Assembly (NCBI GenBank): GCA_029851415.1
Contig: CM056743.1
Location: 68,664,186 to 68,728,185 of the forward strand
DNA: 64,000 nt
Reading direction: 5' to 3'
DNA from: Eretmocerus hayati
Taxonomy: Eukaryota > Arthropoda > Insecta > Hymenoptera > Aphelinidae
The notes under the pieces are model-generated. The model searched no databases, had not been told where the DNA came from, and saw nothing but the letters and a program-made list of their open reading frames with translations. The position numbers were made by a program, and so were the translations under genes. Numbering within the stretch: the stretch's first letter is position 1; each line of letters starts with the position of its first letter. Shown in pieces: positions 1-12,099 of the stretch.

Positions 1-530
1 TCAGTCCATCCATCTATCCATCCATCGATCCATCCATCCATCTAACCATCAACCCATCCACCCCTCCACCCATCCACGCATCCCCCAATCCACCAATCCA
101 CCCATCCGCCCACTCATCCATTCATCCATCCATTCATCATTCAATCCATCTATCCACCCATCTACCCATGCACCCATCCATCCATCGACACATCCACCCA
201 TACAAAACAAACCATCCATCCATCTATCTGCCATTTAATCCATCCATCTATCTATCCATCATCCAACCCACCCATCCATCCACCCATCTACCCATCCACC
301 CACCCATCCACACATCCACCCACCCACCCATACAAAACCATCCACCCATCTATCCACCATCCAATTCATCCATCCATCCATCCATCACGCAATCCATACA
401 TCCATCCATCCATCCATTAATCAATTCATCCATCCACCCATCCACCCATCCACCCATCCAATCCATCCATCTATCCCTCCATCATTCAATCCATCCATCC
501 ATCCGACCGCCCATCATCTATCCAAGCCTG
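1..530. repeat. CCAT-type tetranucleotide microsatellite
   Basis: Imperfect tandem array of CATC/CCAT units with CCAC interruptions fills the left edge of the window and probably extends beyond it. It fades into a looser CCAT-rich tract to about 680. It leaves long open frames on both strands rich in His-Pro-Ser-Ile or Trp-Met-Asp-Gly. These are products of the 4-bp repeat and not genes. Confidence 0.95.
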
Positions 531-679
531 GCTGATCCCATGCCATCCCTTTCGATCGCAGCCCAACCCAGCCAGGTACATCCCATCCTGGCCCCGTCCA
601 TACTGTCCCATTTCACCCCATCTACGGCCATCCCACCCGACCCTAGACCAGCGCAGCTCATTCCATCCCTGGCCAGCGC

Positions 680-1570
680 ATGAAGTGATTCTTGAACCCA
701 GACGATTTTCATTCGTAACAAGTATTAGCTATAGCAGAAAAGCCCACTTTGGTTTCACCTTCCTGCGCGCGTGGTCGCCACGCACATTTTTTTAATTCAA
801 TTTCTTACATCAATCAGAGATCGAAATTCTCGGGAGTGCTCAATTTAGCGGAATCTGATCCACGCGAAATCGATAGCCCGTGAGATTTCCTTGATAATAA
901 CCGAAGGAAGGGGACAAGAATGCTATACCCACGTCAGCGATTTGACAGAGGTTCTGACTCCACCAGAATAGTAATTTTGAAGAGAAAAACAAGGGCTGTC
1001 GATTGCGCTAGGCCTCAACCGCATGAAATTACGCGCATCTATTGAATAACACATTGTCAACTGCAAAGCCCCTTCTTTCTCCGTGCAGGCTATCAATTTT
1101 CAAAAAACCACCGTGTTTCACATATTTATAGGATGTTGTTTTCGAGAAATGAGAGACGATTGTTATGGAATACTCTATGTATAAACCCAATTCCACGAAA
1201 AGCATCCCCAGTCAAGGAAGTATTTTCATAGACTTTTGAATAAGCTTTGAATGCCCTCAACTGCATTTCGATGTCTTGAATCTATGAATAACATTCATCC
1301 TTTCTGAATTGATCTCCTATTCAACTCGCATTGTCCGGAGTAAAGAACACAATTCATCTGTTTCATTGTAAAGCTCCAGAAGACGATCGATACGTAATGT
1401 ACAAACAATATATTCATCGCAAAGAGGAGAGCTCACATTTGCAAACCAAAATCTATCCAGTTGAGGAATAACAAGGCTAGAGAAACCTGTTCATGACACA
1501 CCACGAGAATTTAGGTTGCTTCATCACGTGGCAGCCAAATATCAACGTATCTACGGACAACTTAGCCATT
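680..1570. other. Gene-free stretch, nothing recognised
   Basis: AT-rich sequence without a convincing open frame, repeat or RNA gene. I see no motif I can name. Confidence 0.6.
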
Positions 1571-1571
1571 C

Positions 1572-1978
1572 TTACCCTGCTGAATATAATTTTGTGGGAT
1601 CTCGTGGGGTCCCATGGTATTGATTTCCGTGTGAGATGGGGAAATTTCTAGAAAAAATCCGCAGATCTTTAAGGAAAGTCTCATCAGATAATCTTGAAGT
1701 GGACGTACAGAGCTATACTGATTTTGAGTGACGAAGGGGGAATGCTCTGCGTCCCAGATATAAAAAGTTTGTAGCGCCTTCTGATTGGCTGCTTATTCGG
1801 GTCTATGCATGTATCAACCACTTCGTGGGCCGGGGGAATAATGTTCGAAACTTGTATGCTGCACGTCTGCGGTGCCAAATTCTGCAAAATATAGAAATTA
1901 AATATTTTACCAGGGCCAGGTCCCACGAAGTCTCATGGGATTCCATGGGATCCCACGGAATTATTTTCAGCAAGGTAG
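1572..1978. mobile_element. Short TIR element (MITE), TA-flanked
   Basis: About 405 bp bounded by inverted termini at 1574-1601 and 1949-1976. They match at roughly 24 of 28 positions and contain the shared core TAATT..GTGGGATC. A TA dinucleotide flanks each end, as expected for target duplication by Tc1/mariner-type elements. There is no coding capacity. The TIRs continue inward with the palindromic theme CCCATGG/GGATCCC. It is most simply a non-autonomous Tc1/mariner-related MITE; family membership was not checked against a database. Confidence 0.65.
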
Positions 1979-1989
1979 TAAAAGAGCGT

Positions 1990-3240
1990 AAGCTGTGACG
2001 ATATAATCGTCACAGCCTTTTGGATTTGAATAAAAATGTGACTCCCTCGTCATGCCTCGAGCAGCAGCCTCGAAACCGAGTATTCACGGGGAATACTCCT
2101 TTTTTCTGTTGAGATGCTGCTGCTCGAGGCAACGATGACAACAGCCGAGACATCGAGTTGCTGCGACCGTTAGTATACCTGTGGGCCGGCAAACCCACCC
2201 GCACCGCTGATCGCCGCGGGCATCGCACCCTAGGACGCCGGTGGTCGATGATGACAACATCTTAGGAAACTTATGCCCCGGGTGGGCTCCCCGGGTACAT
2301 AAGGCCGCTCACCTGCACCCTGCCGTGATCATCACTATGGTGAATCCGCGGTGTACCCATTATGGTACACCTGGATACAGGCCGAACAGAGGATGCTGGT
2401 GGTAAAACCGGGGCCCGCAGACCCTGTGTTGCATCCACCAGTCATTTTCTGGTAATCACACACGAGTTTTAGGGCACTCATTCGAGAGTGCACGTTTTGA
2501 TGATTGAATCCGCATTCAATCAATCAAAACGTGAAACACAGCGTGCACCAGCTGACGACAATGCGATCAGGCCGGGACGCCCTTGTCAGGGCAACGACGA
2601 AGATGACAACGAGCACGGGTGATTATAGCCAGCTGGTGATGCTGCATGATCCGTGCAGCACATCCTGGGCTTGCTGCCATCCGGACCTAGGTCTCATACG
2701 CAGCAGCCCAGTATCAGCTGCACCTTGGTTATGTGAGGTTATGCGTGCATGCAGCACTTGCTGCCTGCACCCACGCATAACCTGGCCAAAAATGCACCCG
2801 CGCACCATCACACCACCACGTATGCGATCACCCACGACATTAATGACGCGCAGGCCGATGCGGGTAAGCCCGGGTAGCTCACCAGAGGACGAGGATCACG
2901 GAGCCGATGTTGATGTACGGCCGCGCAGACGACGGACTGCTAACTTGTTGCTGCCGGTGTGATGGCGCTACCTGACGGGGTAGCATGGCCCAGGGCGGGT
3001 ATACCTGAGCAGACTGACATGGGAAATCATGGGGATCCGGACGTCGGTATCTGGGTGAAAATCCACCAAGCAGACGACACACATATGTATATATGTGTGT
3101 GTGAGGCCGAAATACTACCTAGTAGTAGTATATTAGGTACATATGAACATGCTGTGAATATGCATAGGCCCATATAGATATACTGGCGCATGGGAAGTAC
3201 TATATAGCTATAGTACTACAGGCCGCGAGTGGTTATAGGT
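1990..3240. repeat. GC-rich block dense in perfect hairpins
   Basis: Several near-perfect palindromes occur in a short space. Arms GCCTCGAGCAGCAGC lie at 2054-2068 and 2116-2130, with an inner GAGTATTC/GAATACTC hairpin at 2078-2098. Arms beginning CACGTTTTGAT lie at 2491-2533. Arms AGGTTATGCGTG lie at 2736-2747 and 2772-2783. Others are at about 1990-2015 and 3190-3215. The open frames here read through the palindromes on both strands and look non-coding. The block has a higher GC content than the surrounding DNA. Confidence 0.6.
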
Positions 3241-3498
3241 ATACTAGGCCACATAGCGAATATCGAATGCACTGAAAGGCCGAGAAGGGAGGCAATACGA
3301 GCTGCGCAGCGCCTCCACGCCGGCCGGAGCTCACTATGGGTGCAAGTGAGATAAAAGATGGTACGAGTGGAGACCAAAAGCAGTGCCGTACACATATTTC
3401 CGTGCTGTTTGGCCGTGTACTTCCGTGAATTCCGTGTGCATACTTGCCGCAATGTGCCCTTATGAACTTCAAACTTTGCCGCGCGGCCCCGATAGAGG

Positions 3499-3854
3499 GT
3501 GCAGCCAGTTTTCCGTACAGAATTTATAGGCCAATCAGAGCTTGTCCACTTCGTTGAAGAAGACGGAACTTCGGTGTAAAGAAGAGGCCGGCCATTAGAC
3601 CACTTGTGGATCGGACGTTGTCTTAGGTGCACGTGCTTGTGCTCCGCTCGTCTTCACCGCCGAGTAAAATTGCCGTGTGCCCCCAGGAGTCCCAGAGGGC
3701 CGCACACTTGACTACAGAAGTCATTAATTATTTGGAGAAGGACGATTTGTATTGATTCGGACTAACATTAGCCAAGGAACACGGTGAGTTTTTTTGCTCT
3801 TTTTCTATTAAGTGAATCCTCTCGTCCCAGCCGAAGTGAGCCTCGTGCGTGCGT
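3499..3854. repeat. Left arm of a 356-bp long-range inverted repeat
   Basis: This arm matches 14743-15098 in reverse complement over its whole length, with scattered mismatches; the coordinates mirror exactly (both sums are 18597). On the + strand it carries a CCAAT sequence near 3531 and, near 3775-3790, AGGAACACG followed by GTGAGT, which looks like an exon end and 5' splice site. It may be a duplicated promoter plus first exon, or the terminal repeat of a larger composite element. No protein family was recognised in it. Confidence 0.8.
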
Positions 3855-4302
3855 GAACTTCCCAAACAGTGACAATGTTGGAATTTCCCTTTCGAGAATA
3901 ACTTAGAAATGGCATTTCCTGTATATTCTTTGGGAAACTCCGAGGCTCTTGCCAAAACGTTACTCCATAAAAATCGCGAGACCAATTCTAAACATGGGAC
4001 ACTGAGGCACCTTTTTAGTCCCAGATGCGGAAAAAAAATTTGCATTTCCTCATCTTGACAGAAAATTTCGACACCTTCCTCATCTGGCAATCTGTTTTGA
4101 GGCGCAAGGAATATTCTGTCTTCGATACTCTCGGAGGAGAACCGTCCTCGTGTCACAAGACAGCCAGACCTCGCCCTGGGGGGTGATATACTGTTTCTCC
4201 ACCCACGTAAAATATATCTAAGGGCGATTCTCTGCGCGTGAAGGTTTCAGAAAATTATCAAGTTTTGGTCAAATAAAATCCGTAATTCGTTTCAAATATC
4301 TG

Positions 4303-4920
4303 CTATGGACGCCAGACCAATGGGTCTTGACTACATTTTTTGACGAAAAGGTTTTTTCAAGCGATAAAGATGGAAGATACCGAGTTTGGAGAATACAGGG
4401 TACTCGATACGACCCAAACAATACCGTGAAAAGTTGTCGAAGTGACAGAGCTACTGGCGCTCATTGGGCGTGGGTGAATGAGATCGGTATAGGCCACATC
4501 ATTCGAGTGGGCAGGCGCCTGAGTTCTGAAAGATACGTGTAAATATTGCTAAATGAGTTCCTACCATCAGTTGACCGCATGTATCCTGCCAATGTGGGGC
4601 TGATACCAGTTGTATCAGATAATAGCCCGATCCATGCAGCTCGGATAGTTAACGAATGGTTTGAAGCACACCCACGATTTCAACGACTCGTTCGGCCTGC
4701 CAGATGACCCGATTTAAATGTCATCGAAAACGTCTGGTCCGAAATGGTCCGAACTTGGCGCCCTGGCATGGCACGCAACGAGGCAGAGCTCCACCAACGT
4801 GTGATGCAATCTTGAGGGGCACTCGGATATCGGTTCAGATATTTTGAGAATTTGACAAACTCAATGCCACGTAGGCTACAACAAGTCGTCGTTGGGAACG
4901 GCGCTCCTCTAAATTATTGA
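4303..4920 (+). pseudogene. Tc1-like DDE transposase, C-terminal remnant
   Basis: A single reading frame through three stop codons (at about 4540, 4705 and 4813) gives the C-terminal two thirds of a Tc1-like transposase. The first catalytic Asp sits in FFDEKVFS (about 4340). It is followed by WVNEIGIG and the family's GR-S--YV-IL pattern. The second Asp is in VVSDNSPIH (about 4620-4640), and the final Glu is in PDLNVIENVW (about 4710). A terminal P-RLQ-V segment leads to the natural end at 4920. The family normally cuts and pastes at TA. This copy lacks the N-terminal DNA-binding domains in readable form and is inactive. No TIRs were found immediately around it. Confidence 0.85.
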
Positions 4921-4924
4921 ATTG

Positions 4925-5930
4925 AGAGGCAAAAAATCGGCGAGGGTCATGACCACTGCTATTGAAAGTTGTGCCGTCGCAAGGAGGAAGGTCGATAACA
5001 ATCTAGACACTGCAAATAATGTATTCTTGAAATTTTTAATTTACTGCACTCACGAAGAAAAAAAATTCTTATTTGATATCAGTGATTACGAAACATTTCC
5101 ACGAGAGTAATTGGATAGTTATTGTTTGTTGACGTGAATAGAAATATTACCACATTTCTAAAGTGTGTGTTTCATAGCATAGTGATTGATCTTGTATCTT
5201 ACCACGGCGGTGACTGAGATGACTTCATAGATTTGAGTTAAGTCCTAATGAAATTTTGATTTCTTTCAGTCGTCTAAACCAGGGGCTGGATGTGACTAGT
5301 CGTGGAAAGGGTTGCCATCTGGAACCACTTTGGGAAGTCGACTGTAATTAATATGATTTTACTGAACTGACCCAAGGAACTGGGTGACAATAAATGTTTT
5401 ATTAGACGAAGGAATGGTCAACGATGTTTTTTTCTGAGTAACTTCGTAGAACTGACTCTCTGAGTAAATTTTAAAACGATTCCAAGCTCTCATCACATAC
5501 CAGTCTTTTTTCTGCATTCAATGTCGTAGGAAATAATTGGAATCAGATTTTGTTACAATAACTCGTTATTTCTGAGTCATTACCAATGAACAATATGTAT
5601 TGAATAATTCCTAAAAATAATCGGCGAGCATGAACTTTGTAGTCATTCTGACCGAGTCTCCTCTGTTTTTGATGCAAGGGTTGAATTTTAGAAAATACCC
5701 AATTTGGTTGGCACGGAATTTTATTGAAATTCTTCAATAGGTTGTGATTGGAAAAGTATTTCGTTTCATAAATTGCTCCAATCTGCAAAATCTGAGTTAC
5801 AACAAGTTTGTTTTACAAGTATAAACAATTATGTGAAAATTATTGAACCAGGTATCACGCAATGAACAAGTTTAGCAACTGAGAATTGCGCCTCGATTTA
5901 ATACCTTCCAAAGGGCCATCACACAAGCAC
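4925..5930. other. Gene-free stretch, nothing recognised
   Basis: AT-rich sequence. The short open frames here (for example 4922-5110 and the minus frame 5543-5788) show no family resemblance, splice structure or promoter that I can support. Confidence 0.55.
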
Positions 5931-5938
5931 GCATGTGA

Positions 5939-6194
5939 GGGTATGTCCACAAATGAAGCGCACGGCGCAGCTCACGACTCACGTGCGCTATGCGCTGCTC
6001 ATCGGATTTTAGCCGGTGAGTGAATTCCCTCACTATTGGCTGGATCTAGAAGAGAACTCGAGGTTGAGTTCTGTTTTGGAGTTTGGGAACGATGCTTCGC
6101 GTGGGAAATCCACTAACAGGCTAAAATCCGATGAGCAGCGCGTGGCGCACGTGGGCCGTGAGCTGCGCCATGCACTTCATTTGTGGACACACCC
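5939..6194. repeat. Fold-back repeat with 76-bp arms
   Basis: Positions 5939-6014 and 6119-6194 are inverted copies separated by about 104 bp. The arms run from GGGTATGTCCACAAATGAAG to GGATTTTAGCC and are nearly identical apart from a few transitions. The plus ORF over it (6016-6234) is created by the palindrome. It may be a small fold-back MITE or a folded remnant of one. Confidence 0.75.
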
Positions 6195-6984
6195 TGAAAT
6201 TTCTATGATTTACATCGCTCTTCGGCCCCCGTAACTAAGACATGATGCGAAGAAGACTACATCCGATACTGGTTCTCGTTTTTACGTAACTCGTGGATGG
6301 CCCTAACATCAATGAATCACGTTCCAATTATCACTAAATATTATGTCAGTAGTGTGAAAATAGTAAGGAAAAATCATGTATGTCCTAATGCGACGAAGGA
6401 TCTAATCCATGAATTCTCAACGTATTTAGGTCCAGAGACAATTTATTTGCACAAAAAAACATGCACCTCTATCAGTATTGAGTTCAACAAAATACGAGGG
6501 AAGAAATAAGAATAATGAATAGATTATTATTTATGAATGTAACGAATCGAATCATTAGATTAGAATTGATGAATTCTTACATTTGTATTAATGAATATAG
6601 AGTTTGAAAAGCATTGAAAAGGATTGTCAGAACAGTACGACTTTGAAAAATGTTAAGGTCTTGGGCGAGTGAAGGAAAGATTTAGCCAAAGGGAGCAAAA
6701 TAAACTTTGGTCTGCTGTATAACTTGGAAGTTCACAACATTCGACAGGTGAAGGTTTTCTTCTGGTAGGACCAGAGCCGTATACTTCTTCTCCTCACCCA
6801 ACTGCTAGACACACAGGATGTTTGGTTGATGTTCCACCGCAAAATGCCCCCAAAAGTCACATTCTGCAATGCTGACTATCAGTTTGACCTATAATTGAGT
6901 AAGAATTCATGGAGCTTCAGTATACACGAATCATAAATAATTTAACCTCTACCAAAGCTCTTAGCATATCTATAACTCATATAT

Positions 6985-8530
6985 TTGAATCGGATTCAAT
7001 ACTACTGAGCAGGATCGGTATGGACTGAGGATAATTTTCGCTTTCGGTCTGAACCCTGCCAGCCAGCATTGAGTCAACTCCGTCTATCAATTTCAATGAC
7101 GACCCAATCCCTCATTACGTAATTGACCAATCGAGATGAATACTACAGGATTGGATTGGAATCCTGTCTGCATGCTTATTCTATCCTTCCCAATACTCAC
7201 AATCAGTATTCAACTCCTCTAGATTTCATATATTTCAATCGAATTCAATACTGCTGTGCAGGATTAGAACGGCCTGGAGATGAGTTTTGCTATCAGTCTG
7301 AATCATGCCAGGCAGCATTGAATTGACGGTGTGAATCGATTTCTATGATAACCCAATCACTCGTTGCATCATTGACCAATCGAGCTGAATACTATGGGAT
7401 GGGATTCAAATCATGGGAGCATGGTCTCTATCCTCCTCAATACTTGTAGTCAGTATTGAACTCGTCTAGTTCTCCTATAGTTGAATCGGATCCAATACTG
7501 CTGAGCAGGATTGGTATGGACTGAGGATAAGTTTTGCTATAGGTCTGAATCCTGCCGGGCAGCATTCAATCGACCACATTGATCGATTTCAATGATGACC
7601 TAATCACTCTTTGTGTCATTGACTAATCGAGATGAATACTACAGAATCGGATTGGGATCGTGGCTGCATGGTTATACCACCCCTCTCAATACTCACAATC
7701 AGTATTGAACTCCTCTGAATTTCATGTATTCGAATCGGATTAAATACTGCCGAGCAGGATTGGTACGGCCTGAAGATGAGTTTTGCTATCGGTCTGAATC
7801 CTGCCAGGCAGCATCAGGTCGTCTGCGTCCATCGATTTCAATGATGACCTGATCCACTCATTGCGTGATTGACCAATCGAGCTGAATACTATAGGATGGA
7901 ATACAGATCGTGGTCGCATGGCCTCTATCCTTCTCAATACTTACAATCGGTATTGAACTCCTCTGAATTCCATGTATTTTAATCGAATTCAATACTGCTG
8001 AGCGAGATTGGTAATGCCTGAGGATAAGTTATGCTATCGATCTGATTCCTACCAGGCAGCATTGAATTGACTGCGTCAATCGATTTCAATGATGACCCAA
8101 TCACTCATTGCGTGATTGAACAATCAAGATGGGTACTACTCAATTGTATTGAGGTCGTGAGTACATGGATATCCTAGCCTTCTCAATACTCACAATCAGT
8201 ATTGAACTTCTCTAGATTTCATATATTTGAATCGGATTCAATACTGCTAAGGAGGATTGGTACGGCCTGAAGATGAGTTTTGCTATGAGTCCGAATCAGG
8301 CCAGGCAGCATTGAATTGACTGCGTCAATCGATTTCGATGATGACCCAATCACTCTTTGCGTCATTGACTAATCGGGATGAATACTACAGGATCGAATTG
8401 AAATCGTGGGTGCATGGTAATTCTATCCATCTCAATACTCACAATGAGTATTGAACTCTTCCCGATTCCACATATTTGAATCAAATTCAATACTGCCGGG
8501 CAGAATTGGAACGGCCTGAAGACGAGTTTC
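6985..8530. repeat. Satellite A: about 248-bp tandem repeat, 6-7 copies
   Basis: Head-to-tail units start at about 6985, 7230, 7475, 7729, 7977, 8225 and 8475, giving spacings of 243-254 bp. Each unit begins with an (A/G)ATTCAATACTGC core. It then carries the conserved segments CCTGCCAGGCAGCATTGA, TTTCAATGATGACC and ACTCACAATCAGTATTGAA. Copies differ by perhaps 10-20 percent, so the array is not very young. It changes abruptly into satellite B at about 8530. Another copy cluster of the same family lies at 46.6-47.1 kb. Confidence 0.9.
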
Positions 8531-8544
8531 GCTATTGGTCAGGT

Positions 8545-10625
8545 GAATGGATTATGAGGTCTGCAATGCTGAAAATACCCAGATAGATATGATATGAGGT
8601 CTTTAATGCTGAAAAGCAGTATTGAGATCGATTAGAGGGGATCGAGAACCCGATGTTCCCGTTACTGAAAAAAAGATCTGCAATCGATTGGGGCAGATAG
8701 GATTTCAAGTCCTTAATACTGATATTCAGCATTTGATTTGATTTAGGTGAATATCATAAAAGGTCTGCAATGCTGAAAATCAGTATTGAGATCGATTGAA
8801 GCGTATTGGGATCCCGATATTCCTAATACTGAAATACAGTACTGGAATCGATTGGGGCAGATAGGAATCCAAGTCCTCAATACTCATATTCATCATTCAA
8901 TTTGATCCAGGTAAATATCATATAAGGTCTGCAATGTTTGAAATCAGTATTGAAATCGATTGAGGCTGATTCAGATCTCGATGTTTCGAATTCTGAAAAA
9001 CAGTACTAGAATCGATTGGGGCAGATAGGATTCCAAGTCCTCAGTACTGATATTCAGCATTCAGTCCTACCCAGATGAATATGATATAAGGTCTTTAATG
9101 CTGAAAAGCAGTATTGAGATCGATTGAAGCGGATTGACAACCCGATGTTTCCAATACTGGAAAGAAGATCTGCAATCGATTGGGGCAGATGGGATTTCAA
9201 ATTCCTCAATACTGATATCCAGCATTCATTCCGATTCAGGTAAATAGTTTATAAGGTTTCCGATGCTGAAAATCAGTATTGAGATCGATTGAAGCTGATT
9301 AAGATCTGGATGTAACCAATACTGACGATCAGTACTGGAGTCGATTAGAGCAAATAGGATTCCGATTCTCCAATACTGATTTTCAGCATTCAAATCGATC
9401 CAAGTAAATAGGATATAAGGTTTCTAATGCTTATTTTCAGTATTGAGATCGATGGAAGTGGATTGAGAACCCGATGTTTCCAATACTGAAAAACAGTTCT
9501 GGAATCGATTGAGGCAGATATGATTCCAAATCCTCAATACTGATATCCAGCATTCAAATCGATTCAAGTAGATAGCATATAAGGGTTCTAATGCTTACTC
9601 ACAGTATTGAGATCGATTGAAGTGGATTGAGTCAGCGATCTACCTAATACTGAGAGACGGTACTGAAATCGATTCAGGTTATTAGGATATAAGGGCTAGA
9701 ATACTCAAAGTCAGTATTGAGATCGATTAAAGTGGGTTGAGATCTCGATATTTCCAATACTAGAAAATAGTACTGAAGTCGATTGGGGCAGATAGGATTT
9801 CAAGTCTCCAATACTGATATTCAGCATTTGAATCGATTAAGGATGATGAATAAACTCGTCAATGCTCATAGTCAGTATTGAGACCGATTGACGTAGTGTG
9901 AGTTATTGAAATTCCCATTCCTGAAAATTAGTATTGGAATCGATTGAGGCCGATAGAATTCGAGTGGCTGACGCTAGGTGGCGTTTCGATGACCATCTCA
10001 GTTTGCATCCAAATATAATGGGATTACTCTCTCGCAAGCGACGAACCATCTCTCCTGTTCCCATATAAGACTGATGAGTGACAGAACCTCCAAATAACGT
10101 TCAGTTATGTAATGCGATGATATGTTAATGCGATCATGATTAGAATAAGTATTGGATTGTATCAAAAGCTTAGCTGTAATGTGAGTGATGTATATGTAAG
10201 ACGTTGGTTTGTAATAATGACTGAAAGTCAGTATTGAGGTCGATTGAGGCGGATTCAGTTCTCGATGTTCCCAATACTTAAAAACAGTATTGGAATCGAT
10301 TGAGGCAGATAGGACTCAAATCTCCAATATTGATATCCAGCATTCAAATCGATTCAGATAAATAGGATATGAAGACTCCAATACTTCCACTCAGTATTGA
10401 GGTCGATTGAGGCGGATTGAGATCTCGATATTTCGAATACTGGGAAACAGTATTGCAATTGATTGTGGCAGATAGGATTTCGGAATTCCAATAATGATAT
10501 TCAGCATTCAAATCGATTCAGATAAATAGGGTTTAAGGTCTCCAATACTTTCAGTCAGTATCGAGGTCGATTGAGGCGGATTGAGATCTCGATGTTCCCA
10601 TTACTGGAAAACAGTATTGAAATCG
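8545..10625. repeat. Satellite B: about 164-bp tandem repeat
   Basis: Units with the start (G/A)ATATAAGGT(C/T)T recur at about 8752, 8914, 9078, 9243, 9407 and 9572, with spacings of 162-165 bp. Further units follow near 9679, 10363 and 10526. Each contains AATGCTGAAAATCAGTATTG, GATCGATTGAAG and GGGGCAGATAGGATT. A non-repeat segment of about 240 bp (9965-10205) interrupts the array. It shares the CAATACTGA/TCAGTATTG words with satellite A but has a different period and order. Degenerate copies continue to about 10800. Confidence 0.9.
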
Positions 10626-10799
10626 ATTGAAGTAGATAGGACCCATAGCATGTCAATGCTTTTCAATGGCATTGACACAGATTGGAATCACGATATTCTA
10701 TCAAGGGAATCAGCATTCATACAGATAGAACATCGACTTCCGAGTACTGGCAGTAAGTATTGAGTTTGATTGGCAATCTCACTTTCAATGCAGAAAGTC

Positions 10800-11400
10800 T
10801 GCATTGGTGAAGATTGGTCTATACTTTTCGAATCATGATCAACATCATTGATCGTTATTGAAATCCAATCTTCCTTAATCCTGAAAGTTATGTTTCAAAT
10901 TCATCATAAGATTCTGGATTCAGAACGATTGGATGTATTTCAATCTTAATTTTATCGAACTTTTGCAGCAGGGTGGGATATTCAATAGCACGGAAAGGAG
11001 AAAGAAATGAAATTGCCTGCTCCAGAGCATGTATATCCTACTCAAATCAACCATATTAATACGAATTTCTAGGCCATTTGGTCCCATTGGATCAGGATTT
11101 TTCGCTAGAGACTGAATTGTTAAAAACCGCAAATGTCAGTTCCGTGTACTACTTTCCCGATGTCTTATACATGTGAAAATGACATATACCGTTCTAGCTC
11201 GTTGCAAAAAAAAATTCTGCATATGTTTCATCCCATATTATCACTCAATGAACGTAAAGGCATGTGACAAGTTGGGATATACATGCAGGGCATCAATTTC
11301 CAACTTCTGAATTTTTGGGTACAAAACGGGTAAGTTATCGGGATAATACCCATATATAAACATTTAGCAAGCTTTCTTCGAAAATTTTTGGAAGCTCCCT
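10800..11400. other. Gene-free stretch, nothing recognised
   Basis: AT-rich sequence between satellite B and the 11-bp minisatellite. No coding or structural signal that I can support. Confidence 0.5.
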
Positions 11401-11444
11401 GAAAGCTTTTCGGAAAATTCCTATGCAAAAAAGCTCCTTGGAAT

Positions 11445-12095
11445 ATTACTGGAAGATTTTTTAAAGGTTTCTGGCACGTTTTTGGAATGTTCCTGATTTG
11501 TTTCTGAAGTTTTTAAATAATATTCCTGAAATGTTTCTGAGATGTTCCAGAAATGTTCCTGAAATGTTTCTGAAACGTTTTTGGCAGGTTTCTGGGAGAT
11601 TTCTAGGAGTTTTATCGTATAGCGTCTTCGATTCAATATCATTCTCAACTATTCCTGCAATATATCACTGGCAATATGTCATCAATCCTGATTCAGAGAA
11701 AATATTGTAAGGGTTCTGAAAGGTTGCTCAAAGATTTGAAAGCAATATACCGAAAGGATGGCATTCAAGTATCCCATAAATATTTGACTGACAAGTTTAG
11801 CATCCTCACGCTAAACAATTCAGGAAGATTCCTCAAATTTTCCAGAAATATTGCAGTGTCACACATAAAAGAACCATTTTCGAGTATTTCTGCAATAGTT
11901 CACAGATACATTTCTTCAGCAATCTTGCTTTCGAAAATTTCTAGAATGTTTCTGGGATGTACCTGAAATGTTCCTGAAATCAGGAAGATAAATGTTTGTG
12001 AAATGTTTTCTGAACTGTTTTCGGAACGTTTCTGAAATATTTCTGAATTGTTTCCAAAACGTTTCTGAGATTCTTCTGGAACATTCCTGATAGAT
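11445..12095. repeat. 11-bp minisatellite in two blocks
   Basis: Units of the form TT(C/T)CTGAAATG repeat with period 11 at about 11480-11610 and again at about 11935-12090. A degenerate, unrelated stretch separates the blocks. Three units make 33 bp, which keeps frames open and generates apparent proteins on both strands (Asn-Val-Pro-Glu-Thr/Met-Phe repeats). These should not be annotated as genes. Confidence 0.85.
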
Positions 12096-12099
12096 CTGT

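Noticed and set aside
168..683. 171-codon plus ORF at the left edge
   Set aside because: It is the translation of the CCAT microsatellite and its fading edge; the reverse strand is also open.
2504..2962. 152-codon plus ORF
   Set aside because: It runs through the hairpin-dense GC-rich block, other frames are equally open, and no family features are present.
3216..3632. 138-codon minus ORF (and 14890-15204 plus)
   Set aside because: Both are the same stretch of the 356-bp inverted repeat plus flank; no recognised domain, and the frame is not kept beyond the repeat.
6985..10625. CRISPR-like array
   Set aside because: The whole unit repeats tandemly with no constant repeat plus unique spacers; it is a satellite in eukaryotic DNA.
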